Under the pieces are notes generated by a model that saw only the letters and a list, made by a program, of their open reading frames with translations, ran no database searches and was not told the origin of the DNA. Shown in pieces: positions 36,660 through 46,240 of a stretch of 64,000 nucleotides of DNA; the stretch's first letter is position 1, and each line of letters begins with the position of its first letter. Origin of the DNA: Ruminococcus sp. XPD3002 (GTDB lineage: Bacteria > Bacillota > Clostridia > Oscillospirales > Ruminococcaceae); the NCBI GenBank assembly GCA_900119535.1, contig FPJT01000019.1:1-64000 (forward strand), written 5' to 3'. The translations under genes were made by a program, and so were the position numbers.

Positions 36660-37583
36660 TTGAAGATAGTATTTATGGGAACTCCCGATTTTGCGGTGCC
36701 GTGCCTCAGAACACTTGCTGAAAGCAGTCACGAGGTAGCGGCAGTCTTTACTCAGCCCGATAAGCCGAAGGGAAGAGGCTACAAAATGATACCTACTCCC
36801 GTAAAGGCTGCTGCGGAGGAATACGGTCTGCCTGTATACCAGCCGCTGTCGCTGAGAAAGGGCGAGGATGCAGAGGAAGCAATGAATATTTTGAAGGATA
36901 TTGCTCCCGATCTCATCGTTGTAACTGCCTACGGACAGATACTGCCGAAGGAGATACTCGAACTCCCGAAGCACGGATGCATCAATATACATGCTTCACT
37001 TCTGCCGAAATACCGCGGAGCTGCGCCTATAAACTGGGTAATACTCAACGGCGAGACCAAAACAGGTGTTACCTCCATGCAGATGAGCGAGGGACTTGAT
37101 ACAGGCGACATGCTTATCAAAAAATCCACTGATATAGGCAAAAACGAGACCTATCAGGAGCTTTATGCACGCCTTTCAGCAATGGGCGGAGAGGTCCTTG
37201 CAGAGACTCTGGATGCAATAGAGAACGGTACGCTTTCTCCCGAGAAGCAGGATGATTCACTTTCCTGTTATTCCCCGATGATACGCAAGGAAATGAGCGC
37301 ACTGGACTTCACATGGTCCGCAGAGAAGGTACACAATACCATCCGCGGAGTTACAGGCTTCACTATGCTGGGCGGAAAGCGTCTCAAGGTATTTGCGTCT
37401 GAGATCTCGGACAATATTGCTCACGGCGAGGCAGGTACTATCGCCGATCCTAAATGCTTTGCAGTCAACTGCGGCGACGGAGTTGTAGTATTCCGTGAGG
37501 TGCAGCTTGAAGGCAGCAAGCGAATGAAGACCGAGGATTTCCTCAGAGGAAAGAAACTCGAAAAAGGTGAAAAATTAGGCTGA
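36660..37583 (+). CDS. fmt: Methionyl-tRNA formyltransferase
   Basis: 307 aa from a TTG at 36660 with AGGAGGAG 5-7 nt upstream. An in-frame GTG at 36654 lies within that site and is unlikely. MKIVFMGTPDFAVP, the active-site stretch NIHASLLPKYRGAAPINW and the C-terminal FTMLGGKRLKVF region are typical. Pairs with def. Confidence 0.95.
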   Translation: MKIVFMGTPDFAVPCLRTLAESSHEVAAVFTQPDKPKGRGYKMIPTPVKAAAEEYGLPVYQPLSLRKGEDAEEAMNILKDIAPDLIVVTAYGQILPKEILELPKHGCINIHASLLPKYRGAAPINWVILNGETKTGVTSMQMSEGLDTGDMLIKKSTDIGKNETYQELYARLSAMGGEVLAETLDAIENGTLSPEKQDDSLSCYSPMIRKEMSALDFTWSAEKVHNTIRGVTGFTMLGGKRLKVFASEISDNIAHGEAGTIADPKCFAVNCGDGVVVFREVQLEGSKRMKTEDFLRGKKLEKGEKLG

Positions 37584-37597
37584 CAAGGAGGATGAAT

Positions 37598-38275
37598 ATG
37601 GATATACTCTTTTATATCGTCATTATAACTCTGCCGCTTCTGGCATCACTCAACGTAAAAATGACGTTCAAGAAGTACAGTACAGTCGAGAATTCAAGGG
37701 GACTCCGTGCAGAAGATGTTGCAAGAAGGATACTCGATGCAAACGGTCTTTATGACACTAAGATCGAGCATGTCGGCGGCAATCTCACCGATCACTACGA
37801 TCCTACAGAGAACGTAGTCCGCCTTTCTGATGCGACTTACGGAAAAACTTCCGTTGCAGCTATCGGAGTTGCTGCTCACGAATGCGGACACGTATGTCAG
37901 CATGCCGAGAATTACACTCCCATCGTTATAAGAAGCAAGATCGTACCTGCTGTGTCGATATGCTCTAAATTCTGGTATTTTGCATTCCTCATAGGTGTTC
38001 TGGTATTCAACTATGCAAGATCGCCTTTCATGATATACGTAGGTATCGCTATGTTTTCAGCTGTAGTTCTGTTCCAGCTTGTAACTCTCCCTACAGAGCT
38101 AAATGCAAGCGGCAGAGCACTGAAAACTCTCGAAACTGAAAGCATACTCGAAGCAGACGAGATAGCTCCTGCAAAGAAGGTGCTGACAGCAGCTGCAATG
38201 ACCTATGTTACAGCACTTGTCACATCTATACTCCAGCTTCTCCGTATGCTGGCAATGGTCAACAGAAGAAGATAA
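37598..38275 (+). CDS. Zinc metallopeptidase, YugP family
   Basis: 225 aa from the second ATG (37598), 6 nt after AGGAGG. N-terminal membrane helix (ILFYIVIITLPLLASLNV), active site AAHECGHVCQH (HExxH), and two further helices near 115-160 and a C-terminal one. Family proteins (Zn_peptidase_2) are membrane-embedded; substrate unknown. Overlaps rsmB by 1 nt (TAATG). Confidence 0.93.
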   Translation: MDILFYIVIITLPLLASLNVKMTFKKYSTVENSRGLRAEDVARRILDANGLYDTKIEHVGGNLTDHYDPTENVVRLSDATYGKTSVAAIGVAAHECGHVCQHAENYTPIVIRSKIVPAVSICSKFWYFAFLIGVLVFNYARSPFMIYVGIAMFSAVVLFQLVTLPTELNASGRALKTLETESILEADEIAPAKKVLTAAAMTYVTALVTSILQLLRMLAMVNRRR

Positions 38276-39588
38276 TGACAGATCCGAGATACCTTGCTGT
38301 CAAGCTTCTGAACAAGACTTTCAGGAACGGCAGCTATTCAAATCTACAGCTCAGCGCAGGACTTGATTCCGCTGAACTCAGCGACAGGGACAAGAAACTC
38401 TGCTCTGCTATCTACTATGGAGTGATACAGCGCAGGATAAGTCTGGACTGCGTCATAGACAGGCTTTCAAGCCGTCCCGTTTCAAAAATGGACGATGCGG
38501 TGGTAAATATACTCCGTTCGGGTATATACCAGCTTGCCTACATGGACTCCGTACCCGATAACGCCGCAGTGAACGAGAGCGTATCACTTGCGAAGCGTTT
38601 CGGAAAGACAAGTGCTTCTGGCATGGTAAATGCTGTGCTCCGCAGCTTTATCCGTCAGGATAAGGCGATTTACACGGGAAAGACTGAGGATGTAAAGTCA
38701 CTGTCGATAGTTTATTCCTGTCCCGAGGAAGTGGTCCGCAGTCTTGAAAAGGACTACGGCAGGGAATTCACCTTGAAATTCCTTGAACGCTCTGTGGGAA
38801 AGGGACACACTTACCTCCGCAGGAATCAGCTTAAATGCACAGCAGAGGAGCTGAAAAATGCTCTCGGAGGGATAGACGCCGCTGAAACAGGCGATGAGCT
38901 TCCCGAATGTATGTGCGTAGCCGACGGCGGAAATATTACAGCTACAGAAGCCTTCGCAAAGGGCTTCTTCCATGTGCAGTCACAGGCTTCGCAGTACTGC
39001 TGCCGTGCGCTTGCGCCGACAGAGAGCGATACTGTGCTTGATATGTGTGCAGCTCCGGGAGGAAAGACCTTCACTATGGCGGAAATGATGAACGGCAAGG
39101 GCAGGATCTACGCTTTTGACCTTCACGAAAAACGTGCAGAGCTGATACGCAGGGGAGCCGAAAGGCTCGGACTTGAAAATGTCACTGCTGCGGCAGGAGA
39201 TGCGACAAAGTTCAACAGCGAACTGCCTTCATTCAGCAGGATACTCTGCGATGTGCCCTGTTCGGGACTGGGCGTTATAGCGAAAAAACCCGAGATAAAG
39301 TACAAGAAGCTTTCGGAATTTGAAAGACTTCCCGAGATACAGTACAGCATAGTTCAGAACGCTCTGAACTATCTGGAAGCAGGCGGAGAGCTTGTCTACT
39401 CCACCTGTACCGTCCGAAAGGCGGAAAACGATGAGGTCTGCGACAGACTTCTAAGGGAGCATCCCGAGGTAGAAGCGGTTGAGCTTCCGGAGATGCTCGG
39501 AAAAAAATTCGGATGCCGTGCGACACTTTCGCCGCTGGACGGCTTCGATGACGGCTTTTTCATTGCAAAGTTCAGAAAGAAAAAATAA
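38275..39588 (+). CDS. rsmB: 16S rRNA m5C967 methyltransferase
   Basis: 437 aa. N-terminal NusB-like RNA-binding part (about 1-140), then an SAM-dependent m5C methyltransferase with motif I MCAAPGGKTF, motif IV DVPCSGLGVI (catalytic cysteine) and motif VI YSTCTV. Standard position before rlmN. Confidence 0.95.
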   Translation: MTDPRYLAVKLLNKTFRNGSYSNLQLSAGLDSAELSDRDKKLCSAIYYGVIQRRISLDCVIDRLSSRPVSKMDDAVVNILRSGIYQLAYMDSVPDNAAVNESVSLAKRFGKTSASGMVNAVLRSFIRQDKAIYTGKTEDVKSLSIVYSCPEEVVRSLEKDYGREFTLKFLERSVGKGHTYLRRNQLKCTAEELKNALGGIDAAETGDELPECMCVADGGNITATEAFAKGFFHVQSQASQYCCRALAPTESDTVLDMCAAPGGKTFTMAEMMNGKGRIYAFDLHEKRAELIRRGAERLGLENVTAAAGDATKFNSELPSFSRILCDVPCSGLGVIAKKPEIKYKKLSEFERLPEIQYSIVQNALNYLEAGGELVYSTCTVRKAENDEVCDRLLREHPEVEAVELPEMLGKKFGCRATLSPLDGFDDGFFIAKFRKKK

Positions 39589-39600
39589 GGCGGTGATCAA

Positions 39601-40662
39601 TTGGAAAAAACGGATATCCTCAGTCTGTCTCTTGAAGAAATAGAGAAGGTCCTTGTGGCAAACGGAGAGAAAAAATTCAGGGCGAAACAGGTCTTCCAGT
39701 GGCTTCATGTAAAAAGAGTGTTTGATTTTGATAAAATGACTGATATATCTGTCCAATTGAGAGGGCGGCTGAAAGAAATTTTTTGTATAAATGGACTATT
39801 TGTGCAGAAAAAGCTTGAATCTCATATGGATAATACGGTAAAATATCTTTATGGGCTTTCAGACGGCAATTTTGTCGAGACTGTTCTCATGGAATATAAC
39901 TACGGTCACAGCATCTGTGTTTCAACTCAGGTGGGGTGCAAAATGGGGTGCAGGTTCTGCGCTTCGGCTATCGCAGGATACGTCAGAAGTCTTGAACCTT
40001 CAGAGATCCTCATGCAGATATATGAGACGGAAAAGAACTCGGGCGTAAAGGTCTCGGGGATAGTCCTTATGGGCATCGGCGAACCGTTGGATAACTACGA
40101 TAATGTGGTGAAGTTCCTTAAGCTCCTTTCCGATAAGAACGGCAACAATATGAGCCTGAGACACGTTTCACTTTCGACCTGCGGAATTGTTCCGAGGATA
40201 TACGATCTTGCGGAGCTTCGGCTGGGACTTACCCTTTCGGTATCGCTCCACAGTGCGGATAATATCCGAAGAAGTGAAATAATGCCCGTCAACAGAACAT
40301 ATAATATAGAAAAGCTCCTTGAAGCCTGCCGGTACTACATCGACAGAACGGGACGGCGCATAACATTCGAGTATGCCGTTATCGACGGAGTCAATTCATC
40401 AGAGGCGGATGCGGACAAGCTTGCATCACTTCTGAGAGGCATGAACTGTCACGTTAACCTTATCCCTGTGAATAAGGTGAAAGAGAGAAATTATCATACC
40501 GCAAGATCTGGAGTTGTTGAATTTGCAAAGCTCCTTGATAAATGCGGTATAAACGCTACCGTGAGAAGAACTCTCGGAAGCGATATAGAAGCGGCATGCG
40601 GTCAGCTGAGACGTGATGCCGCAGAACAGAACAGAAATGAGAAAGGAGGTGCGGATCGGTGA
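39601..40662 (+). CDS. rlmN: 23S rRNA A2503 methyltransferase (radical SAM)
   Basis: 353 aa from TTG with AAGGCGGTG upstream. Radical SAM cluster CKMGCRFC, the GIGEPLDNYDNV block, and the C-terminal RRTLGSDIEAACGQL with the resolving cysteine. Modifies the peptidyl transferase centre and some tRNAs. Confidence 0.96.
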   Translation: MEKTDILSLSLEEIEKVLVANGEKKFRAKQVFQWLHVKRVFDFDKMTDISVQLRGRLKEIFCINGLFVQKKLESHMDNTVKYLYGLSDGNFVETVLMEYNYGHSICVSTQVGCKMGCRFCASAIAGYVRSLEPSEILMQIYETEKNSGVKVSGIVLMGIGEPLDNYDNVVKFLKLLSDKNGNNMSLRHVSLSTCGIVPRIYDLAELRLGLTLSVSLHSADNIRRSEIMPVNRTYNIEKLLEACRYYIDRTGRRITFEYAVIDGVNSSEADADKLASLLRGMNCHVNLIPVNKVKERNYHTARSGVVEFAKLLDKCGINATVRRTLGSDIEAACGQLRRDAAEQNRNEKGGADR

Positions 40663-41384
40663 GATTCAGATTCGGTACGGATATCGGTCTGAGGCGAGAG
40701 GAAAATCAGGACGCTGTAAGATGTGAGTATTTCGGTCACAATATCCTGGCTGTCGTGTGCGACGGCATGGGCGGAGAACGTGCGGGCAAAGAGGCAAGCA
40801 GCCTTGCGATCGACGAGTTCTTCCAGCATTTTTCAGAGAGCTACAGCGAGAATCTCGACGATGAAGCGATCCGTAACCTGCTGATTAAATCAGTCTCGGC
40901 GGCAAATACCGTGATCTATACCCGCGCAAGGCTTGATTTCAAGAACTTCGGAATGGGTACGACCTGTGTGGCTGCATTTGTAACAGCGAATACGGCTTAT
41001 ATCATAAATGTCGGCGACAGCCGCGCTTATCTTATCGCAGAAAATGGTCTGCACCGCATAACTACCGACCACAACGTTTCTACGCTGCTCTTTGAACAGG
41101 GTAAGATAACCGAGGAAGAGGTAGAGAACCACCCCCAGAAGCATATGCTCGTAAGGGCGGTAGGCGTTGAAAAGACCGTTACTGCTGACACATTTATACT
41201 TGACTACACAGATAAGATCAGCTTGCTGCTCTGTTCTGACGGTTTGTCGGGATATTGCAGCGATGATGAAATATACAGCGTTATCGCCAAAGCGGAATTT
41301 GACGATATTGCACAGGAATTGATCAATCTTGCTCTGAATAAGGGCGGCCGTGACAATGTTACGGTTGCGGTAATTTCGGACTGA
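40659..41384 (+). CDS. PP2C-type Ser/Thr phosphatase
   Basis: 241 aa from GTG (AAAGGAGG upstream), overlapping rlmN. PP2C metal motifs: RREENQDAV, VCDGMGGERAG, VGDSRAYLI, CSDGLSGY, GRDNVTVAVI. It opposes the downstream PASTA kinase (PrpC/Stp1 role). Confidence 0.94.
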   Translation: MRFRFGTDIGLRREENQDAVRCEYFGHNILAVVCDGMGGERAGKEASSLAIDEFFQHFSESYSENLDDEAIRNLLIKSVSAANTVIYTRARLDFKNFGMGTTCVAAFVTANTAYIINVGDSRAYLIAENGLHRITTDHNVSTLLFEQGKITEEEVENHPQKHMLVRAVGVEKTVTADTFILDYTDKISLLLCSDGLSGYCSDDEIYSVIAKAEFDDIAQELINLALNKGGRDNVTVAVISD

Positions 41385-41402
41385 TACAGGAGGAAGGAAA
41401 CA

Positions 41403-43802
41403 ATGGATAAGTACATTGGCAAAAAGCTCGATGGCAGATATGAGATAACCGAGCTGATAGGCGTTGGCGGAATGGCTGAGGTCTATAAAGGTGTTGATGT
41501 TATCGACAACAAAGCGGTAGCGATCAAGATACTCAAAAAGGAGTATGCGGAAAATGAGGAGTTCCTGAGAAGGTTCAGGAATGAATCAAAGGCGATCGCA
41601 GTTCTCTCACATCCTAACATAGTAAAGATATATGATGTGGGATTCTCAGAGAAAATACAGTATATCGTCATGGAATACATCGACGGTATCACTCTCAAGG
41701 AGTATATCGAAGAGGAAAAGGTCCTCACATGGAAGGATACCGTACACTTCGTTATACAGATACTCCGTGCACTTCAGCACGCTCACGACAAGGGTATAGT
41801 TCACCGTGATATCAAGCCCCAGAACATCATGATGTTCAACGACGGCACTATCAAGGTCATGGACTTCGGTATTGCCAAGTTCGCAAGAGAAGAAGGCAAG
41901 ACAGCTACCGATCAGGCTATCGGAAGCGTACACTATATCAGTCCTGAACAGGCAAGCGGTGCAGTAACAGACGCAAAGAGCGATATCTACTCAGTGGGCG
42001 CTATGATGTACGAGATGCTCACAGGCAAGAAGCCTTTCGACAGCGACAACCCCGTTGCTATCGCTGTTATGCATATGCATGATATCCCCGAAAGACCAAG
42101 AGCTATCAATCCCGATATCCCCGATGGTCTTGAAGAGATAGTCCTCAGAGCTATGGAAAAGGATCCTGATGACAGATACCAGACAACAGCAGAGATGATA
42201 TCTGATATCGAGAAGTTCAAGAACGATCCTAAGATGACATTCGGCTATTATGAGGAAGAAACAGAAGAGACCGAGGACGTAAGATACTTCGATCAGCAGA
42301 AGGCTCCCGAGGCTCAGGCGCCTCAGCAGAACTATCAGGCACAGCCTCAGCCCGCTTATGCAGGTGCGGGTGCAGGATATATGGCTGATCAGCAGTACGG
42401 CGGCGGACAGCCTCCGCAGCAGCAGGCTTACGGAAACGTTTACAATAACGACGATTACTATGAGGACGAGGAAGAGGAAGAAGAGGAGGAGCGCGGTTCA
42501 CTCGTTGTTCCTGTTCTTACCGCTGTAGTCGTAGTAGTTATCATAGTTGCAGTTATATTCATTGCAACACTTCTCAGCGGACTCCTTAAGGGCGGCGACA
42601 AGAGATCAAAGCTTGAAATGCCCGATGTTGTTGGTATGGACTTCAACGACGCTGTGAACATGTGGGGTACAAACCTCCAGTTCCAGGAGGACGGACAGGA
42701 ATACAACCCTGCTGAACCGGGTACTATCATTTCCCAGAGCATCGAAGCAGGTGCAGAGTTCAGAAAGGGCGACGTAGTAAAGGTAAAGATCAGTAAGGGA
42801 CAGGAAACAGTCGAAGTTCCGAACTGTGTCAATATGAATCAGGAAATAGCCAAGGATCAGCTGCGAAAACGAGGGCTTGAAGTTGAAGTGCGAAACTCCT
42901 CCAGTGCAGAAGTCCAGAAGGGCTATGTAATCAGCTCTGAGCCTGAGGCAGGCACTACAGTACACAAGGGACAGACGATCCTTCTGTACGTAAGTATGGG
43001 TGCTGAGGCAGGTCAGGTAAAGGTTGACGATTACGTTAAGATGTCCGTTGACGACGCTGTAACAATGGCAGAGTACAAGGGACTTAAGCCTAAGACAGAG
43101 CTCGTTGCTTCTTACGAGGACGAGGGCAAGGTCGTTAAGCAGTCCATCGACAAGGGCGAAAAGGTAGAGATCGGTACAGAGATCGTATTCCAGGTAAGTA
43201 ACGGTAAGAAGCCTGACGGCGTTATCGCATTTACAGTTCCGTTCCCTGCTGAAGCAAACGGAAGATTCGCTATCGACTTCATCCTCAGAGATGAAGAGGG
43301 CAAGGTTAAGCCTGTATCATCAGGTAACTTCATCTGCCCTGAGATGTCATCCATCACAACAGATATCGAGGGTTCAGGCGAGCATGTATCAGTACAGGCA
43401 ATGCTTACAAACCTCAACAATAACGCAAGAGCTCAGATCGGTTCTTACACATTCAACTTCGCAACACAGAGCTACAGCTCTGACGGTAACGAGGATATCT
43501 GGGGCGCATTCAGCCAGGTAGGCGGATTCAATATTCCTACTGAAGCTCCAGTTGTTGAGACACCTACGGAGCCTCCTGTTGTTGAAGCACCTACAGAGTG
43601 GGTTGATCCTAATCAGGGACAGCAACAGCAGCCTCAGGATCAGAATGTACCCGGTGTCAATGGTGATTATGTAAATGGTGAATGGAAACCTTACATTGTT
43701 AAAGGAAACGGTGATTATCGTGATGGAGTATGGGTATGGTATGATGATACAAATGGTAGCTGGACTGGTCCTGGTGGAACATGGCAGTGGAGCGAACAGT
43801 GA
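41403..43802 (+). CDS. PASTA-domain Ser/Thr protein kinase
   Basis: 799 aa. Cytoplasmic kinase (about 10-275) with GVGGMAEVYKG, VHRDIKPQNIMM and DFGIAKF. A Gln/Pro/Tyr-rich and acidic linker precedes one transmembrane helix (about 365-392, VVPVLTAVVVVVIIVAVIFI). Three PASTA repeats follow, the first starting MPDVVGMDFNDA, then a beta-rich module (about 603-700). The Pro/Glu/Gln-rich end finishes with GDY-NGEW/GDY-DGVW repeats and WQWSEQ. Homologous to PrkC/PknB, which senses cell-wall fragments. The extra C-terminal part is unusual. Overlaps rsgA. Confidence 0.94.
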   Translation: MDKYIGKKLDGRYEITELIGVGGMAEVYKGVDVIDNKAVAIKILKKEYAENEEFLRRFRNESKAIAVLSHPNIVKIYDVGFSEKIQYIVMEYIDGITLKEYIEEEKVLTWKDTVHFVIQILRALQHAHDKGIVHRDIKPQNIMMFNDGTIKVMDFGIAKFAREEGKTATDQAIGSVHYISPEQASGAVTDAKSDIYSVGAMMYEMLTGKKPFDSDNPVAIAVMHMHDIPERPRAINPDIPDGLEEIVLRAMEKDPDDRYQTTAEMISDIEKFKNDPKMTFGYYEEETEETEDVRYFDQQKAPEAQAPQQNYQAQPQPAYAGAGAGYMADQQYGGGQPPQQQAYGNVYNNDDYYEDEEEEEEEERGSLVVPVLTAVVVVVIIVAVIFIATLLSGLLKGGDKRSKLEMPDVVGMDFNDAVNMWGTNLQFQEDGQEYNPAEPGTIISQSIEAGAEFRKGDVVKVKISKGQETVEVPNCVNMNQEIAKDQLRKRGLEVEVRNSSSAEVQKGYVISSEPEAGTTVHKGQTILLYVSMGAEAGQVKVDDYVKMSVDDAVTMAEYKGLKPKTELVASYEDEGKVVKQSIDKGEKVEIGTEIVFQVSNGKKPDGVIAFTVPFPAEANGRFAIDFILRDEEGKVKPVSSGNFICPEMSSITTDIEGSGEHVSVQAMLTNLNNNARAQIGSYTFNFATQSYSSDGNEDIWGAFSQVGGFNIPTEAPVVETPTEPPVVEAPTEWVDPNQGQQQQPQDQNVPGVNGDYVNGEWKPYIVKGNGDYRDGVWVWYDDTNGSWTGPGGTWQWSEQ

Positions 43803-44677
43803 CAAACGCTAAAACAAGCGGAATAATAACGAAATGCTTAGGGGGACTCTACACTGTAGAGTCCCCTGTGGGTATATATGAGTGTAAAGCGAGAGGAGTA
43901 TTCCGCAGCAAGGGTATAAGTCCCTGCACAGGCGACCGTGTTACCGTTGAAAACGGGGTTATCACGGAGATAGAGCCTCGCAGGAACCATATCATAAGAC
44001 CTCCTCTGGCAAACCTTGACCAGATAATATTCATAGTGTCCACAGTCAGTCCTGCACCGAATTATCTGCTGCTGGACAAGTTCATAGCCGTTGCGGAGTA
44101 TAAGGGGATAACTCCCGTTATGATAATTACAAAGACGGACCTCGGCGACAGCAGCGGCATACATGAGATATACGAGAAAATTGGTATAGAAGTCCTTGAA
44201 GCGGACTACGGCGATGAAAGCTCTATACAGAAGGTTAGAGAATTGCTCAGCGGCAGGATAAGTGCCTTTACGGGCAACTCGGGTGCAGGAAAGTCCACTC
44301 TGCTCAATGCGGTTGAACCCGAACTCAATATAGCTACGGGAGAGATAAGCCGCAAGCTTGGCAGAGGAAGACACACTACTCGCCACGCAGAGCTTTACAA
44401 GCTCAGGGACGGCGGATATATCGCAGATACTCCGGGTTTTTCCACCTTCGAGACCAACAGGTACGATATAATCCGCAAGGAGGAGCTTGCAGGCTGCTTC
44501 CGGGAGTTTTCCGAGCTGACTGATAACTGCCGTTTCCGTGACTGCTCACATACCTGCGAAAAGGGATGCGCCGTAGTGGAGGCGGTGGAGTCGGGAGACA
44601 TACCGAAAAGCCGTCATGAAAGCTACTGCACTATGTACGAGGAAGCAAGACAGCTCAAGGAGTGGGAATTGAAATGA
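43799..44677 (+). CDS. rsgA: Ribosome small-subunit GTPase A
   Basis: 292 aa from the GTG at 43799 overlapping the kinase stop; an ATG at 43781 in the same frame has a poorer ribosome site. OB-fold N-terminus, circularly permuted G domain (TKTDLGD before GNSGAGKSTLLN and DTPGFSTF), and Zn-knuckle CRFRDCSHTCEKGC. Late 30S assembly factor. Confidence 0.95.
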   Translation: MTNAKTSGIITKCLGGLYTVESPVGIYECKARGVFRSKGISPCTGDRVTVENGVITEIEPRRNHIIRPPLANLDQIIFIVSTVSPAPNYLLLDKFIAVAEYKGITPVMIITKTDLGDSSGIHEIYEKIGIEVLEADYGDESSIQKVRELLSGRISAFTGNSGAGKSTLLNAVEPELNIATGEISRKLGRGRHTTRHAELYKLRDGGYIADTPGFSTFETNRYDIIRKEELAGCFREFSELTDNCRFRDCSHTCEKGCAVVEAVESGDIPKSRHESYCTMYEEARQLKEWELK

Positions 44678-45303
44678 AAAGATGTCACATTTTTGCAGGC
44701 GGAGACCTGGGAAAGATAGCTGATTACTGGTTCCCGAACCACGGCGGCTATGTTATATGTGCCGACAGCGGATACAAACACGCAAAGAAGCTTGGACTTG
44801 TCCCTGACCTTCTTGTGGGAGACTTTGATTCGTACACAAGGAAGCTTCCGAAGGGTGTTGAGGTGTATCGTTCCGTGCCAGAAAAGGATGATACCGATAC
44901 ACTTATGGCAGTCAAGATAGCAATAGAGCGAGGATATACCAACATTTACCTTTACGGAGCACTTGGCGGTCCTCGTTTCGACCATGCATTTGCCAACATA
45001 CAGACTATGCTATACGCCCGTGAACACGGTGCGGACCTCATCCTCATCGGTAACGGCACACTGCTTCTGCAAGGGGCAGGTGAGGCAATGTACACCGAGG
45101 AAAGCAAGCGCTGGGGGTACAAGTACCTTTCGGTTTTTGCGATTACCGAGACCGTGAAGATAAAAAGTCTCAGGGGAGTGAAATACCCTCTGGAAAACTA
45201 CGAAATGAAGTCCTCATTTCCGATCGGAGTCAGCAACGAGATAACCGACGGACAGGCTTTCCTTGATATCGAAAGCGGACTTGCACTTGTGATGCAGTTA
45301 TGA
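44674..45303 (+). CDS. thiN: Thiamine pyrophosphokinase
   Basis: 209 aa from the ATG at 44674 (AAGGAG 11 nt upstream). GGDLGKI, ICADSGYKHAKKLG, LLVGDFDS, EKDDTDTLMAVKIA and ALGGPRFDHAFANI are the family blocks. Makes thiamine diphosphate, cofactor of PFOR in this window. It overlaps the rsgA 3' end; rpe, usual between them, is absent. Confidence 0.95.
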   Translation: MKRCHIFAGGDLGKIADYWFPNHGGYVICADSGYKHAKKLGLVPDLLVGDFDSYTRKLPKGVEVYRSVPEKDDTDTLMAVKIAIERGYTNIYLYGALGGPRFDHAFANIQTMLYAREHGADLILIGNGTLLLQGAGEAMYTEESKRWGYKYLSVFAITETVKIKSLRGVKYPLENYEMKSSFPIGVSNEITDGQAFLDIESGLALVMQL

Positions 45304-45364
45304 AGTAACATGATTCCTTCTGCTGAATATAATGAAATATACGTTCAGCAAAGGAGGAGAGCAG

Positions 45365-45448
45365 ATGAAAATAGTAGTCATAAAGAGTCCGAAGGTGCTT
45401 TCGGGGATACTAAGAGTGGTATTCGGCATAAAAAAGGAAGAAGAATAG
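45365..45448 (+). CDS. spoVM: Stage V sporulation protein SpoVM-like peptide
   Basis: 27 codons from the ATG at 45365 with AAGGAGGAG upstream. The peptide starts MKIVVIKSPKVLSGILRVV and ends GIKKEEE, matching the 26-residue SpoVM pattern (Lys, then IKLPK-like turn, amphipathic helix, charged end). SpoVM sits on the curved forespore membrane and helps coat assembly. The location after thiN/rsgA/prkC is where Firmicutes carry it. A terminator follows 2 bp later. Confidence 0.85.
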   Translation: MKIVVIKSPKVLSGILRVVFGIKKEEE

Positions 45449-45450
45449 CA

Positions 45451-45482
45451 AAACGGCGGACAATGTCCGCCGTTTTATTTTG
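45451..45482 (+). terminator. Terminator after spoVM
   Basis: AAACGGCGGAC (45451-45461), 3-nt loop, GTCCGCCGTTT (45465-45475), T-rich tail. Closes the large cluster. Confidence 0.9.
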
Positions 45483-45487
45483 TAGCC

Positions 45488-45970
45488 TTAAGTTTTTTTT
45501 CGTGAGCGTATGATCGTAAATAACAACATAGTTAAAAGAGTACCTGTAAGCGCTCCCGATGTGTCTATCAGTACATCCGTGAACTGACATGAGCGTCCCG
45601 GGACGAAATACTGGTGAAGTTCATCCGAACACGCATACAGGAAACAGAATATCATGTTCACCGCAGTACCTTTGCTTAGCAGCTTACGCCTGCCCACCGT
45701 AAGGGACGAAAAGAATCCCAGTGCGGTGTAAACGGTGAAGTGAGCAAGCTTTCTGATGATGTGTTCCACCTTATCCATTGTCGCCTGCTGCTGTGCAGGA
45801 GACATCTTGTCGTAATCGGGTGCAACTATTGATATGACTGCTCTGGTTATCATTCCGCTTTTATCCGATGATTCGTCCGAATTATCACAGGAAAACATGA
45901 ATATAACTGCCATGCATACAAGTGTCATGAGTCCTGCCGCAAGACGAGCTGCAAGTTTTTTGGTATCCAA
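45488..45970 (-). CDS. VanZ-like membrane protein
   Basis: 160 aa from TTG (GGAGG 8 nt upstream). Four predicted helices; the family motif SDELHQYFVPGRSCQFTDVLIDT (partly quoted as DELHQYF and FTDVLID) lies near residue 110. VanZ-like proteins are linked to low-level teicoplanin resistance or unknown membrane functions. Confidence 0.88.
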   Translation of the reverse strand: MDTKKLAARLAAGLMTLVCMAVIFMFSCDNSDESSDKSGMITRAVISIVAPDYDKMSPAQQQATMDKVEHIIRKLAHFTVYTALGFFSSLTVGRRKLLSKGTAVNMIFCFLYACSDELHQYFVPGRSCQFTDVLIDTSGALTGTLLTMLLFTIIRSRKKT

Positions 45971-46081
45971 TACAGTGACCTCCGAATAATTATTTATCTT
46001 TGAACATTATACTACAGACTGAAAAAATTGTAAAGATGTGAAAATTGTAACCATTTAGTAACCATTAATTTGAAAAATGCC

Positions 46082-46110
46082 TTGTAAATCGCAATTGTTC
46101 ATGGTATAAT
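46082..46110 (+). promoter_or_regulatory. Promoter of the 410-aa membrane protein gene
   Basis: -35 TTGTAA (46082-46087), 17-bp spacer, -10 TATAAT (46105-46110). The leader is about 125 nt. Confidence 0.6.
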
Positions 46111-46240
46111 AATTTATATATGGATTATTTTGGTTTCAGACATGCTGAGAAACATACCTCGCAGCCTTTTTCTTACGGGGTGATTCGCGCTCTCTGCGGC
46201 TGATGGTACAGTGAATGTCTGCATATCTTCGGAGGTAAAG

